64,000 nucleotides of DNA. Origin: Nonomuraea zeae. Lineage in GTDB: Bacteria > Actinomycetota > Actinomycetes > Streptosporangiales > Streptosporangiaceae. The position numbers were made by a program, and so were the translations under genes. The notes under the pieces are model-generated. The model did not search any database. It was not told the DNA's origin and worked only from the letters and a program-made list of their open reading frames with translations. The stretch's first letter is position 1. Each line of letters begins with the position of its first letter. The stretch lies in NCBI RefSeq assembly GCF_005889725.1, contig NZ_VCKX01000011.1, positions 31,936 through 95,935 on the forward strand, in the 5' to 3' direction. Shown piece by piece: positions 16,222 to 25,728 of this stretch.

Positions 16222-17208
16222 ATGACGGGGAAGGAAGGCTTCGACCGTCGGATCGAACCGTTCCGGACGGAGCTGCTGGCGTACTGCTACCGGATGCTCG
16301 GCTCGGCTCACGACGCAGAGGACTTGGTCCAGGACACGTACCTGAGGGCGTGGCGGGCGCGGGATCAGTACGACGACACCCGCAGCTCACTGCGCACCTG
16401 GCTCTACCGGATCGCAACCAACGCCTGCCTGACCGCCCTGGAGGTTCACGGTCGCCGACCGCTGCCGTCGGGGCTGGTGGCCGCGTCGGATCCGCTCGGG
16501 CCGCTCGTCCAGGGAGAGCACGCCGCCTGGCTGCAGCCCTTGCCGGACTCGCTGCTGGACGCGGGCGATCCGGCTGGAGCCGTGATCGACCGCAGCAGCC
16601 TGCGCTTGGCGTTCGCCGCCGCCCTCCAGCACCTGTCGGCGCGTCAGCGCGGTGCACTGATCCTGCGTGACGTGCTCAGCTTTTCCGCGTCCGAAACGGC
16701 GGAAATCCTCGGCACCACCGTCGTGTCGGTGAACAGTTCCCTGCAGCGGGCGCGTACCCGCGTCAAGGAGGTCGGGGTCCGGCAGGAACGGGTCAGCGAG
16801 CCGTCCGCGGCCGAGCAGCGCGCCTGGGTCGAACGCTACATGAAGGCGTTCGAGCTCGCCGACATCGAGGGTCTCAAGCGGCTGCTCACCGAAGACGTGA
16901 TCATGGAGATGCCGCCGATGCTCAACTGGTTCTCCGGCCGCGGCAACTACGGCCTGTTCATGGAATGGGTCTTCGGGGCGGCCGGGAAGGACTGGCTCCT
17001 CAAGGAGGTCACGGCCAACGGCGGCCAGCCCGGATTCGCCGCCTATCAGCGCGTCTCCCACGGGTACAACCTGCACACGCTCCAGATCTTCACCGTCACC
17101 GACGAGGGCATCACCCGGAACTCGGTCTTCCAGGACCCCGACATCTACGCGACTTTCGGCCTGGCGGCCAAGCTCGACGACCAGGGACTCGCCATCGCCG
17201 GGGCATAG
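16222..17208 (+). CDS. ECF RNA polymerase sigma factor with C-terminal SnoaL/NTF2-like domain
   Basis: From ATG 16222 (GGAGAGGGAG upstream) the product has 328 residues. The sigma-2 region contains LLAYCYRMLGSAHDAEDLVQ, and sigma-4 contains LSARQRGALILRDVL and ASETAEILGTTVVSVNSSL. Residues ~200-325 (AWVERYMKAFELADIEGLKR, LLTEDVIMEMPPM) form an NTF2-like domain, as in SigG/SigJ-type ECF groups, where it tunes sigma activity instead of a separate anti-sigma factor. The open frame extends upstream to 16063, but that part has no sigma homology. No anti-sigma gene is adjacent. Confidence 0.88.
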   Translation: MTGKEGFDRRIEPFRTELLAYCYRMLGSAHDAEDLVQDTYLRAWRARDQYDDTRSSLRTWLYRIATNACLTALEVHGRRPLPSGLVAASDPLGPLVQGEHAAWLQPLPDSLLDAGDPAGAVIDRSSLRLAFAAALQHLSARQRGALILRDVLSFSASETAEILGTTVVSVNSSLQRARTRVKEVGVRQERVSEPSAAEQRAWVERYMKAFELADIEGLKRLLTEDVIMEMPPMLNWFSGRGNYGLFMEWVFGAAGKDWLLKEVTANGGQPGFAAYQRVSHGYNLHTLQIFTVTDEGITRNSVFQDPDIYATFGLAAKLDDQGLAIAGA

Positions 17209-17238
17209 TGCGGTGACCGTTCGTTTCCGAGTGTTATC

Positions 17239-17262
17239 CGCTGGGGCTGGTCGGCCCCAGCG
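17239..17262 (+). terminator. Hairpin terminator downstream of the ECF sigma gene
   Basis: CGCTGGGGC (17239-17247) pairs with GCCCCAGCG (17254-17262) around the loop TGGTCG, 30 bases after the sigma-factor stop. There is no T-tract, which is usual in GC-rich actinomycetes. Confidence 0.65.
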
Positions 17263-17695
17263 GGGTCCGCGTTCGCTCCGGATCAGGGCGCGTTCGTGAC
17301 GTTGGGCGCCCCGTACTTCGGGGTGCCGGACTCAGGACGGCCCCGAGACGCTCCACGAACCGGAAGCAGGCGACCCGCCATGACCAGGGGAAACTCCTCA
17401 AACGCTCCGGAACAAGCCAAGTCGCCGCACCCGTCGGGAAATGGGCCGAGCTTCCCTGCGGCTGCTGCTGAGCGCGTCGGGCGGCACGGGCTCATAGGGC
17501 GCCAGGTTCGCGCAGCGGCGCAGCGCGCGCAAAGCCGTCATGGCCGAGCATTCTGCACCACCAAAGATCGGGCACGAAGGTGGATTCCAACACCTCAATC
17601 TGAACGCCGACACGAGCACCGACAGCAGGACAAAAATCCGCCTCCTACCAGCCTGACCCTGTGACCGCCCGTAGTTTCTAGAGCCCAAACCAACG
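17263..17695. other. Convergent gap between ECF sigma and LysR genes
   Basis: About 430 bases with no supported gene. A second hairpin, GGCGCCCCG (17305-17313) with CGGGGTGCC (17319-17327), has one G-T pair and may back up termination. Short open frames here have no domain and no convincing ribosome binding site. Confidence 0.5.
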
Positions 17696-18637
17696 CTAAG
17701 CAGTTGATCTAACGGGCTTCTCCAGATCTAGGTTGTGTACCTGGTCCGTCACGGCTGCCAGGAGGGCGGTCAGCGCGGGTGTGGGTGGGGTGTCTCGGGT
17801 GACGGCGACCAGGCGGCGTTTGAGGGGGGATTCGGCGATGTCTCGGATCGCAAGTGCGGGGTCGTTGCCGGGCAGGGTCAGGGCCGGCATGAGGGCGACG
17901 GCAGTCGCGGCGCGGACGAGTTCGAGTTGGACATCGGCGTCGGTGGAGCGGTGCCGGAGGTCGGGCTCGTAGCCGCCGAGTGCGCGGCAGGTCCCGACGA
18001 CCATGGCGTGGTGGCCGGTGCCCTCGGCGGAGGCTGCCCAGATGTCGGATCGAAGGTCGGTGACCGCCACGGATCTCCCGGACTGGGCGAGTGGATGCGC
18101 GGCCGGCAGCACGATCTTCAGGTGCTCTTCGAGCAGAAGCGTGAAGCGGAGTCCGGCCGGGCGAGGGCGGGGGTGGCCGTCGTACTCGTCACCGATAACG
18201 AGGTCGACCGCGCCCAGGCGTAGACCTGGCAGGGACTGTTCGAGTTCCAGCTCGAAGATCTCCACGCGAACCCGCGGGTGGTCTGCCTTCATGCGGGCCA
18301 CTGCCGGGATGAGGAGGCGGCGGGCCGCCGATTGCAGACCGCCGGCGCGGACAGTGCCCCGGATGGCGCCGCTGAGGGTGGCCAGGTCGGCTTCTGCCGC
18401 CTCGGCGGCTGACAGCAACACCCGCGCGTGCTGAGCAAGCAGGTGCCCGGCGTCGGTAAGCCGCACACCGCGCCCGGCCTTGTCGAGCAGCCGGACGCCG
18501 ACTTCCTTCTCCAGCAGGGCGAACTGCTGGGAGACCGTGGAAGGGCTGTAGCCCAAAGCCGCGGCGACTGCGGCCAGCGTGCCTCGTTCCTCGAACTCCC
18601 GCAGAAAGCGCAGCCGTCGCAGGTCCAGCTCGATCAT
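17696..18637 (-). CDS. LysR-family transcriptional regulator
   Basis: The protein has 313 residues. The N-terminal HTH (LRFLREFEERGTLAAVAAAL, GYSPSTVSQQFALLEKEVG) is followed by the linker helix and the two-lobed LysR substrate domain (RGTVRAGGLQSAARRLL, VDLVIGDEYDGHPR). It starts at ATG 18637, 73 bases from the divergent EamA-GntR gene, and is the likely regulator of that exporter. Activation would depend on the exported metabolite as inducer. Confidence 0.88.
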   Translation of the reverse strand: MIELDLRRLRFLREFEERGTLAAVAAALGYSPSTVSQQFALLEKEVGVRLLDKAGRGVRLTDAGHLLAQHARVLLSAAEAAEADLATLSGAIRGTVRAGGLQSAARRLLIPAVARMKADHPRVRVEIFELELEQSLPGLRLGAVDLVIGDEYDGHPRPRPAGLRFTLLLEEHLKIVLPAAHPLAQSGRSVAVTDLRSDIWAASAEGTGHHAMVVGTCRALGGYEPDLRHRSTDADVQLELVRAATAVALMPALTLPGNDPALAIRDIAESPLKRRLVAVTRDTPPTPALTALLAAVTDQVHNLDLEKPVRSTA

Positions 18638-18710
18638 GCGGGAATCCTAACGAGTCACCTTCGAAAATCATCGCTAGACCCGATGGGTCACGTGTCCAAT
18701 CCTTGGGTGC

Positions 18711-20315
18711 ATGGGTGCAGCACTGTGTCTTTTGTCCGCGGCCGGCTTCGGCGCTATGGCGATCTTCGGCAAGCTCGCCTACGACGCCGGCGTCTCCCCT
18801 GGGGCACTGCTGCTGGTGCGCTTCACCCTGGCCGCCGTCCTGCTCGGGATCGTCCTGCTGGTACGGCCGGGGCTGCGCCGCGCCGCCTCCGGTTCCCCCC
18901 GGGGTGAGGCGGCCGGTCGGCCGGCGATGACGCGCGGCCGAGTGCTGGCCATCGCCATCGGCCTGGGTGCCATCGGGTATGCCACGCAGGCGAGTCTGTT
19001 CTTCTCGGCGCTGCAGCTGATGGACGCATCCCTGCTGGCTCTGATCCTCTACACCTACCCGGTCATGGTCACCGTGGCGGCGGTGCTGCTCGGCCGCGAC
19101 CGGCTCACCCCCGCGCGCGGAGCCGCGCTGGCGGCCGCCTCGGGCGGAACGCTGCTGGTCCTGCTCGGCGCCGGCGGCGTGAGCTTCCACCCGCTCGGGG
19201 CGCTGCTGGCCTTCGCCTCCGCGATCACCTACACCGTCTACATCCTCGTCGCCGACACCGTCGTGCACCGGCTGGCACCGGTAGTGCTGTCGGCGCTGGT
19301 GATGACCGGCGCGGCCGGCACCCTCGGCACCCGCGCCCTGCTCACCAGCGGCGTCGATCTCGGCTTCGGGGTGTCGGGGTGGCTCTGGCTGGCCTGCATC
19401 GCCGTGGCCTCCACCGTCGTGGCGATGCTGACCTTCTTCGCCGGGCTCAAGCGCACCGGCCCGTCGACCGCCGCCATCCTGTCCACCTTCGAGCCCGTCG
19501 TCACCGCCACACTGGCCGCGCTCATCCTTGGCGAGTCCCTGACCCCGGTACAGCTCGCCGGCGGCGCGCTGGTGTTGTCGTCCGTGGTCATCCTCCAGCT
19601 CCGACGCACCGGCACCCGCCGCCAGGACCAGAGCTTGCGCCCGGCGTCCGACCAACCCGACCTTGGACCCACCAGACCTCGGATCCAGGGCGCGATCATG
19701 AGGGGCGAGCACGCCCCGGGCGAGGCGCTCAAACCGCAGCAGCTGGCCCAGCAGCACGAGGTCAGCCTGGCCGTCGTACGCGAGGCCCTGGTGCGGCTGG
19801 TCGGCGAGGGCATCGCGGTGCGGCTGCCCAACCGCGGCTTCGCCGTCCCCGACTTCTCGGACCGGCGGTGGCAGGAGATCGCGGAGGCCCGCCGTACGGT
19901 CGAGCCGGTCATGCTGCGCCTGGCGATCGAGCGCGGCGACCTCGACTGGGAGGCACGGGTACGCGCGGCCCACCACCGCCTGACCCGCACACCGGCGTAC
20001 GTGCCCGAGGAAGGCGAGTACTACAGCAGCGCCTGGTCAGAGGCACACCGCGTCTTCCACCGGACGCTGCTGGACGGGTGCGGCAACCTCGTGCTGCTCG
20101 ACACGTTCGACCGGCTGTGGACGGCCGGCGAGCTGGCCCGCCGCTGGTCGGCGCAGCGCACGCCCGACCGCGACGGCGTCGCGGAGCACCGCCGGCTGGA
20201 GGAGGCGGCGCTGGCCCGTGACGCCGACACCGCCGCCGACGTGCTGGCCCAGCACCTGACGCTGACGGTCGCCGCACTCACATCCACGCCTGAGCACGTC
20301 GGGCAACAGTCCTGA
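18711..20315 (+). CDS. EamA-family drug/metabolite transporter fused to a GntR/FCD regulator
   Basis: A single uninterrupted frame encodes 534 residues. Residues ~1-297 are a ten-helix EamA (DMT) exporter with its two internal repeats (GFGAMAIFGKLAYDAG; TGPSTAAILSTFEPVVTATL). After a ~20-residue linker, residues ~322-382 form a GntR winged helix (APGEALKPQQLAQQHEVSLA, VVREALVRLVGEGI). Residues ~395-525 form an all-helical FCD ligand domain (RRTVEPVMLRLAIERGDLDW, AHRVFHRTLLDGCGN). Transporter and regulator normally are separate neighbouring genes, so loss of a stop is a likely origin. No Shine-Dalgarno precedes ATG 18711, so a leaderless start is possible. Confidence 0.85.
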   Translation: MGAALCLLSAAGFGAMAIFGKLAYDAGVSPGALLLVRFTLAAVLLGIVLLVRPGLRRAASGSPRGEAAGRPAMTRGRVLAIAIGLGAIGYATQASLFFSALQLMDASLLALILYTYPVMVTVAAVLLGRDRLTPARGAALAAASGGTLLVLLGAGGVSFHPLGALLAFASAITYTVYILVADTVVHRLAPVVLSALVMTGAAGTLGTRALLTSGVDLGFGVSGWLWLACIAVASTVVAMLTFFAGLKRTGPSTAAILSTFEPVVTATLAALILGESLTPVQLAGGALVLSSVVILQLRRTGTRRQDQSLRPASDQPDLGPTRPRIQGAIMRGEHAPGEALKPQQLAQQHEVSLAVVREALVRLVGEGIAVRLPNRGFAVPDFSDRRWQEIAEARRTVEPVMLRLAIERGDLDWEARVRAAHHRLTRTPAYVPEEGEYYSSAWSEAHRVFHRTLLDGCGNLVLLDTFDRLWTAGELARRWSAQRTPDRDGVAEHRRLEEAALARDADTAADVLAQHLTLTVAALTSTPEHVGQQS

Positions 20316-20340
20316 CCCCGCGACGACATCCCCATCCTGG

Positions 20341-22266
20341 TCACGCCGGAGCGGGTTCCGGCTCGTCGTCCCCCAGCCGGCCGAAGCGCCATTCGCCTTC
20401 GCCGAGCAGCTCGAGTTCGTGGGTGTGGTGCTGCTCGACCGTCGAGCGGTGGCTGACGCTGACGACGATGGTCTCGGGCAGCTCCGACCGCAGCAGTCGA
20501 TAGAGGTTGAATTCCAGGTCCTCGTCCAACGCCGAGGTCGACTCGTCGAGGAACACCACCTTCGGCTTCGTCAGCAGGATCCGGGCGAACGCGATCCGCT
20601 GCTGCTCGCCCGGGGAAAGCACCTTGGCCCAGTCCTGCGCCTCGTCGAGCCGGTGCGTGAGGTGCGCCAGCGCGACCTTCTGCAGGGTGCCGCGCAGGGT
20701 CTCGTCATCGACGGTGCCTTCGTTGCCGGGATATGTGACGACGGCACGCAGGTCACCCAGCGGCACGTAGGGCAGCTGCGACAGGAACATCGTCTCGTTG
20801 GGTCCGCACGGCCGGGTCAGCGTGCCGGTGGTGAACGGCCACAACTCGGCAAGGCTGCGCAACAGCGTGGTCTTGCCGCTGCCCGACGGCCCGGTGACGA
20901 CCAGCGTGTCACCCACTTCGAGCCGCATGTCGAGCGGCTTGATCAGCTGCACGCCATCGGGGGTGCGGACCTCGACGGCCTTGAGCCGAACGGTCCCGTC
21001 GGCGCACGGCAGCGTCGTCACCTCCGGCAACGCCCTGGCCTCTTCGTCGGCGACGACCAGACCGTGAAGCCGGATGATCGCCGCCCGGTAGCCGGCGAAG
21101 GCGTCGTAGGCGTTGCGGAAGAACGAGAGACCGCTCTGGATCTCGTTGAACGCCGATGCCGACTGGGTGAGATCGCCGAGGCGGATCTCGCCGGCGAACA
21201 GCCGGGGTGCCTGGAGGAGATAGGGCAGGGGCACGATGCTCTGGCTGATCGAGTAGTTCCAGGCGTTGAAGCCGATGGTCCTGTTCAGATACCGCTTGTA
21301 GTTGACGACGACGGGGGCGAACAGGCGCCGCAGCCCTGAGCGCTCCGCGACCTCGCCGCGATAGAACGCGACCGCCTCCGCCGCATCGCGCAGGCGCACC
21401 AGGGCGTACCGGAACGCCGCGTTGAACTTCTCGTTCCGGAAGGCCAGCCAGATGATCGGCCTGCCGATCCAGAACGCGATGGCGGAGGCGATGAGGACGT
21501 AGACCAGGCCGATCCAGAACATCGCCTTGGGAATCTCGACCCCGAAGCCGGAAAGCGTGCCCGAGAGATTCCACAGGATCGCCGTGAACGACACGATCGA
21601 GGTGACCGCCGAGATCGCGCCGAACAGCAGCGTGCTGGACGTGCCCCCGTTGCTCGGAAGGTTGGGCAGAGGTCCGTATCCGGCGGTGACCAGGTCGATG
21701 TCGGACTGAATACGCTGGTCCGGGTTGTCGATGGTGTCGTCGATGAATCGCGACCGGTAGTAGGCCCTGCCGTCCAGCCAGTCTCCGGTCAGCCGGTCGG
21801 TCAGCCAGGCGCGCCAGGCCAGCACGAACCGCTGGAGCAGGAACAGATCCAGCAGCAGCCGGGCGACGTGGATCGCCGCCAGGATGCAGAAGATCCACAG
21901 GGACATCCAGAAGCCGCGTTCGCCGGAGTCCTTCACCTGGCTGTCGTGGACGGCGATGCCCTGGACCGCGACCTGGAGGCTGGACAGCATGTCGTTGCCC
22001 TGGTAACTGAGCAGCACGTTCAGCCGGACGCCGGTGACCACCGACAGCAGCAGGGCGCCGAGCCCGAGCCAGACCTTGACGCTTCCTCGGCCGGCGAAGT
22101 ACGCACCGGTGATGCGCGTGAATTGCCGGCCCCACGTCGTGAAGAGGCCGATCAGCACGAGGACCGCCAGAGTGCACATCGCGGCGATCGCCCAGGCTTC
22201 GGCGATCCACACCAGCGACGTCCAGACCTCAGAGCCCCAGTCGAGCGATGGGGTGAACAACTCCAT
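20341..22266 (-). CDS. bacA: BacA/Rv1819c-like ABC transporter (fused permease and ATPase)
   Basis: This 641-residue protein closely follows Mycobacterium tuberculosis Rv1819c from memory. It has an SbmA/BacA-type membrane domain ([54 protein letters not shown]). The ATPase has Walker [15 protein letters not shown], signature [19 protein letters not shown] and Walker B VVFLDEST. Rv1819c imports vitamin B12 and other hydrophilic molecules, including antimicrobial peptides. By homology this gene likely does the same. It faces the convergent EamA-GntR gene and is divergent from the SigE-family sigma factor. Confidence 0.85.
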   Translation of the reverse strand: MELFTPSLDWGSEVWTSLVWIAEAWAIAAMCTLAVLVLIGLFTTWGRQFTRITGAYFAGRGSVKVWLGLGALLLSVVTGVRLNVLLSYQGNDMLSSLQVAVQGIAVHDSQVKDSGERGFWMSLWIFCILAAIHVARLLLDLFLLQRFVLAWRAWLTDRLTGDWLDGRAYYRSRFIDDTIDNPDQRIQSDIDLVTAGYGPLPNLPSNGGTSSTLLFGAISAVTSIVSFTAILWNLSGTLSGFGVEIPKAMFWIGLVYVLIASAIAFWIGRPIIWLAFRNEKFNAAFRYALVRLRDAAEAVAFYRGEVAERSGLRRLFAPVVVNYKRYLNRTIGFNAWNYSISQSIVPLPYLLQAPRLFAGEIRLGDLTQSASAFNEIQSGLSFFRNAYDAFAGYRAAIIRLHGLVVADEEARALPEVTTLPCADGTVRLKAVEVRTPDGVQLIKPLDMRLEVGDTLVVTGPSGSGKTTLLRSLAELWPFTTGTLTRPCGPNETMFLSQLPYVPLGDLRAVVTYPGNEGTVDDETLRGTLQKVALAHLTHRLDEAQDWAKVLSPGEQQRIAFARILLTKPKVVFLDESTSALDEDLEFNLYRLLRSELPETIVVSVSHRSTVEQHHTHELELLGEGEWRFGRLGDDEPEPAPA

Positions 22267-22446
22267 TCCGGAAACGTATCGGCACAGAGAGTGACGGGCA
22301 TCCTGGACGGCCCAATTTCGCGAGAGTTAGCGAGACTTCACGAGAGCTCGCGAGGGCGAGCCGTTCTCGTGCTTCGCGCCTTCTCAAGAGTGCCAACCTT
22401 TTGCCGCGCCCACCACGTCTGGAGAGTACCGACCTGAGGAGAGACG
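22267..22446. promoter_or_regulatory. Divergent promoter region with four 10-bp tandem repeats
   Basis: Between the bacA-like gene and the sigma factor, positions 22320-22359 consist of four consecutive 10-base units: GCGAGAGTTA, GCGAGACTTC, ACGAGAGCTC, GCGAGGGCGA. The shared core is CGAG at the same phase, one helical turn apart. Such helically phased repeats often bind a protein cooperatively. The candidate would be the adjacent SigE-type system or an unlinked regulator. Confidence 0.4.
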
Positions 22447-22983
22447 TTGGATCGCGATGCCAGTTTCCAGGCGTTCGTGGATGCTCACCAACGCCCGTTG
22501 ATGCGCCTGGCCTACCTGCTCACCGGAGAGGCCCACCTCGCAGAGGACCTCTTGCAGAGCGTGCTGGTACGCATGATCGGGCGATGGGCGAAGTTACGCC
22601 ATATCGACAATCTTGCCGCTTATGCCCGCAGGACCATGGTGAACCAGCACATCTCGTGGCGGCGGCGTCGCGGTTCCGGCGAGGTGCCGAGCGCCGAGCC
22701 GCCCGACCGCGCCTACTCCCCCGAGGATTCCGCAGTCCTGCGGATCGTCCTGCGCCAGGCGCTCATGCGGCTGACGCCCAAGCAGCGCGCGGTGATCGTC
22801 CTGCGCTTCTACGAGGACCGGACCGAGCGTGACGTCGCCGACCTGCTGGGATGCTCCATCGGCACCGTGAAGAGCCAGGCACACCACGCCCTGGCCCGCC
22901 TGCGCGCGCTGGCGCCCGAGCTGGCGCCGAGACTGCCCGTTCTGGACGACGACCCGGCCCATGTTGAGGGGGCACGCCGATGA
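22447..22983 (+). CDS. SigE-family ECF RNA polymerase sigma factor
   Basis: The product has 178 residues starting at TTG 22447, preceded by GAGGAGAGACG. Sigma-2 contains LMRLAYLLTGEAHLAEDLLQ, and sigma-4 contains LTPKQRAVIVLRFYEDRTER and DVADLLGCSIGTVKSQAHHA. These are hallmarks of the actinobacterial SigE family. The end overlaps the next gene by 4 bases (ATGA), which strongly links it to the membrane protein that follows. Confidence 0.9.
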   Translation: MDRDASFQAFVDAHQRPLMRLAYLLTGEAHLAEDLLQSVLVRMIGRWAKLRHIDNLAAYARRTMVNQHISWRRRRGSGEVPSAEPPDRAYSPEDSAVLRIVLRQALMRLTPKQRAVIVLRFYEDRTERDVADLLGCSIGTVKSQAHHALARLRALAPELAPRLPVLDDDPAHVEGARR

Positions 22984-24059
22984 CCTGGCTCGGAGAACAG
23001 CTCGGCCGCATCGCGGACGAGATGCCGGAGCGCGACCTGGCCGCCAAGGCCATCGAGATCCATCAGCGACGGCGGCGCAACATCATGGCGCTCACCGCCG
23101 CCGTGGTGGTCGTCGTCACCGTGCTCGCCGCCACCGTCGGGGTGCGGGCGCTGCCCGCGGAGCCCCGCGCCGCCGCCCGCCCGTCCAGTCCGCCCGAGCT
23201 GTCCACCATCAGGGTCGGCGTGGTGCCGGACGTGGAGTCCGCGCCCGTGTACGTGGCCCTCACCAAGGGCTTTTTCGCGGAGGAAGGGCTGACGGTGCGG
23301 CCGACGGCCATCACCGGCCCGGCGGCCGCGGTGCCCTCGGTGGAAAGCGGCGCGCTGGATCTGGCGCAGACCGATTACGCCACGGTCTTCGACGTGAACG
23401 AGGCGGGCAAAAGGTTCAAGATCGTCTCCAGCCTGTACCAGGCCGCGCCAGGAAGCTTCGCGATCGTCGTCGACGCCAAGTCGAAGATCAGGACGATGTC
23501 CGACCTCAAGCGCAAGAGGATCGCGATCCCGAACATCACGGGGCTCGGGCTGTTGGCGCTGACGGCCGCACTGAAGCGGGCCGGGCTGACGTTGAGGGAC
23601 GTCGTGCTGGTCGAAAGGCCCTATCCGGACGTGCTCCACCCGATGAGCAACGGACAGTTCGACGCCGCGCTGCTGGCCGAGCCGTTCGTCACCCTGGGCC
23701 GCGCGACCAGGGGCACGCGGACGGTGGATGACGTGATGACCAAGGAGCTCGCGAGCCTGCACACCGCGGGCATGACGGCCACCGACCGGTGGATCCAGGC
23801 GAACCCTCGCACGCTGGCGGCCTTCCAGCGCGCGCTGGCCAAGGCGCAGCGCCTGATCGCGAGCGATCCGCGGCAGGTGGTCGAGGTGCTGCCTACCTAC
23901 ACGAAGATCTCCCGGGAGATGGCGGCAGGCGTCGCACTCGGCTCCTATCCCGACAAGCTGGACCGGGCAGAACTCCAGCGGGTGGCCGATCTGGCCCGCG
24001 CTTACAAGTTGCTCCGACGCCCGGCAGATCTCGGGAGCGCAGTCGTGAGGAACGGGTGA
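22980..24059 (+). CDS. Membrane-anchored NMT1/SsuA-like binding protein in the anti-sigma position
   Basis: This 359-residue protein has a short basic cytoplasmic N-terminus (LGRIADEMPERDLAAKAIEI, then HQRRRRN) like those of anti-sigma-type partners of SigE-family factors. One membrane helix follows (~36-56, IMALTAAVVVVVTVLAATV), then an extracellular domain from ~74. That domain matches NMT1/THI5/SsuA binding proteins (IRVGVVPDVESAPVYVALTK, GFFAEEGLTVRP, ALDLAQTDYATVF). No lipobox or ABC permease is present. Coupling to the sigma gene suggests a one-protein sensor: ligand outside, sigma control inside. An ordinary ABC binding protein is the alternative. Confidence 0.7.
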   Translation: MTWLGEQLGRIADEMPERDLAAKAIEIHQRRRRNIMALTAAVVVVVTVLAATVGVRALPAEPRAAARPSSPPELSTIRVGVVPDVESAPVYVALTKGFFAEEGLTVRPTAITGPAAAVPSVESGALDLAQTDYATVFDVNEAGKRFKIVSSLYQAAPGSFAIVVDAKSKIRTMSDLKRKRIAIPNITGLGLLALTAALKRAGLTLRDVVLVERPYPDVLHPMSNGQFDAALLAEPFVTLGRATRGTRTVDDVMTKELASLHTAGMTATDRWIQANPRTLAAFQRALAKAQRLIASDPRQVVEVLPTYTKISREMAAGVALGSYPDKLDRAELQRVADLARAYKLLRRPADLGSAVVRNG

Positions 24060-24117
24060 GCTCGCCCCGCCCTGAGCCACGGACCAAGATGGCATGGGTA
24101 CGCCCGTGATCGCGGGT

Positions 24118-25728
24118 TCAAGGGGTCGGCAGGTCGCGCCGTCCGAAGCCGGCCAGGCCGACCGCGACCAGGGCCGCCGCTCCGACGGTCATGACGACCA
24201 GTGGTGTGGCCGTCAGGTCCGCGCCGGGAAGCTTCGGTACGTGCTCGAAGACCGACAGGTCGATGAACCACCGGTCGAGCTGCAGCTCCCCGCCGATCCA
24301 GCCGAACAGCATGCTCACCATGGCCACCGCGAACGCACCGGCGACCAGCCGGGGCAGCAGCCCGTACAGTGCGAACGCGAGCCCGGTGAACACCCACACC
24401 ACGGGGAGCTGTACGAGCGCGGCGGTCAGCAGCCGGGGCAGTTCGCGGGCGACGTCGCCGGTGTTGAGTCCGTGGGCCAGACCGGCGGCAGCCCCGAAGG
24501 CCACGACGCCGAGGGCCGGGCCGAGCAGCGTGAAGGCGACGTGGCTGCCGGCCCAGCGCAGCCGGCTCACCGGCGTGGCCAGCAGGGGTTCGGCCCGCCC
24601 GTCGCGCTCCTCGTTCCTGAGCAGCAGTGTGGCCTGGATCGCGAAGCAGGCGCTGACCAGGCCGAGCATGGTCATCATGGGAACGAGGAACTGGTCGACG
24701 AGCGTGCCAGGCCCGCCGAGCCGGGCCAGCACCTCTCGTGCCGCGGCGCCGCTGTTGTCCATCAGCGTGCCGAGGCTCGCCGACATCGCGCCGATCACGA
24801 GCCCGACCAGGGCGAGGCCCACGGTCCTGCTGATCAGCGGGCCTCGGTGCAGCCGCCAGGCCAGCGCCAGCGGGCCGCGCAGGCGGGGACCGGCGCCGGC
24901 CGGGCCCAGGCGGGCCTGGAACATGCCGCTGCCGAGGTCGCGCCGCGCCGACAGCGCCACGGCCAGCGCACCGAGCGCGGTGACGGCGGCGGCCGCGAGC
25001 GCGAGGACCCACCAGCGTTCCCCGCTGAAGGGCCGCAGCGCCTCCGCCCAGCCGAGCGGCGTCAGCCATGACACCCAGGCGGGCCCGTCGCCCCGCTGCG
25101 CCGCGATGTCCCCGATGCCGCGCAGGATGAGCGCGCCGCCGAGCACGCTGATCCCGATGGCGCGCGCGCCGCCCGCGCCGGTCGTGAGCTGCGCGGTCAC
25201 GGCGCCGATCGCGGCGAACACGCAGCCGGCCGTCGCGAACCCGAGCCCGAGCGCGAAGGAACCCGCCGCCGGCAGGTCCTGGCCGACCAGCGCCAGTGCC
25301 GACACGACACCGAGGACGAGGCTGGCCCCGCAGGTGACGACGAGGGTGGCGGCCAGGTTCGCGTGCCGCGCCACCGCGGTGGCTCCCACCAGCTCGCGCC
25401 GCCCGGCCTCCTCTTCCGTACGCGTGTGCCTGATGACCGTGAGCAGGGCGATCAGAGCGACCATGACCGTGACGAACCCCGACCGCCAGGCGACGAGCTC
25501 GCCGAGGCCGGAGCCGTTCAGCGCGCCGTAGGCGACGGTGAAGGCCCTGGTGTGGACGCTGGTCTCGTAGTAGACCTGGCGGGCCTCGGCCGTGGGGTAC
25601 GCGCCGGTGAACGCCCCGACGAACACCATCGGGACCAGGCAGATGAACCCGACCCACAGGGGCAGCAGCACGCGATCGCGCCGCAGCACCAGGCGGATGA
25701 GCTGTCCCGTGCCGGTGAACGCGTTCAT
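24118..25728 (-). CDS. ABC-2 type transporter permease
   Basis: From ATG 25728 ([20 protein letters not shown]) the product has 536 residues and about 12 membrane segments in two similar halves, as in YhgE/tetronasin-type ABC-2 exporters of actinomycetes ([40 protein letters not shown]). The long open frame upstream lacks membrane character, and the ATG overlaps the ATPase stop by 4 bases. It likely exports a drug or lipid-like compound with the adjacent ATPase. Confidence 0.85.
   Translation of the reverse strand: MNAFTGTGQLIRLVLRRDRVLLPLWVGFICLVPMVFVGAFTGAYPTAEARQVYYETSVHTRAFTVAYGALNGSGLGELVAWRSGFVTVMVALIALLTVIRHTRTEEEAGRRELVGATAVARHANLAATLVVTCGASLVLGVVSALALVGQDLPAAGSFALGLGFATAGCVFAAIGAVTAQLTTGAGGARAIGISVLGGALILRGIGDIAAQRGDGPAWVSWLTPLGWAEALRPFSGERWWVLALAAAAVTALGALAVALSARRDLGSGMFQARLGPAGAGPRLRGPLALAWRLHRGPLISRTVGLALVGLVIGAMSASLGTLMDNSGAAAREVLARLGGPGTLVDQFLVPMMTMLGLVSACFAIQATLLLRNEERDGRAEPLLATPVSRLRWAGSHVAFTLLGPALGVVAFGAAAGLAHGLNTGDVARELPRLLTAALVQLPVVWVFTGLAFALYGLLPRLVAGAFAVAMVSMLFGWIGGELQLDRWFIDLSVFEHVPKLPGADLTATPLVVMTVGAAALVAVGLAGFGRRDLPTP

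Noticed and set aside
22320..22359. Possible CRISPR-like repeat array
   Set aside because: The units are 10 bases and contiguous with no spacers, and no cas genes are near. Treated as a regulatory repeat.
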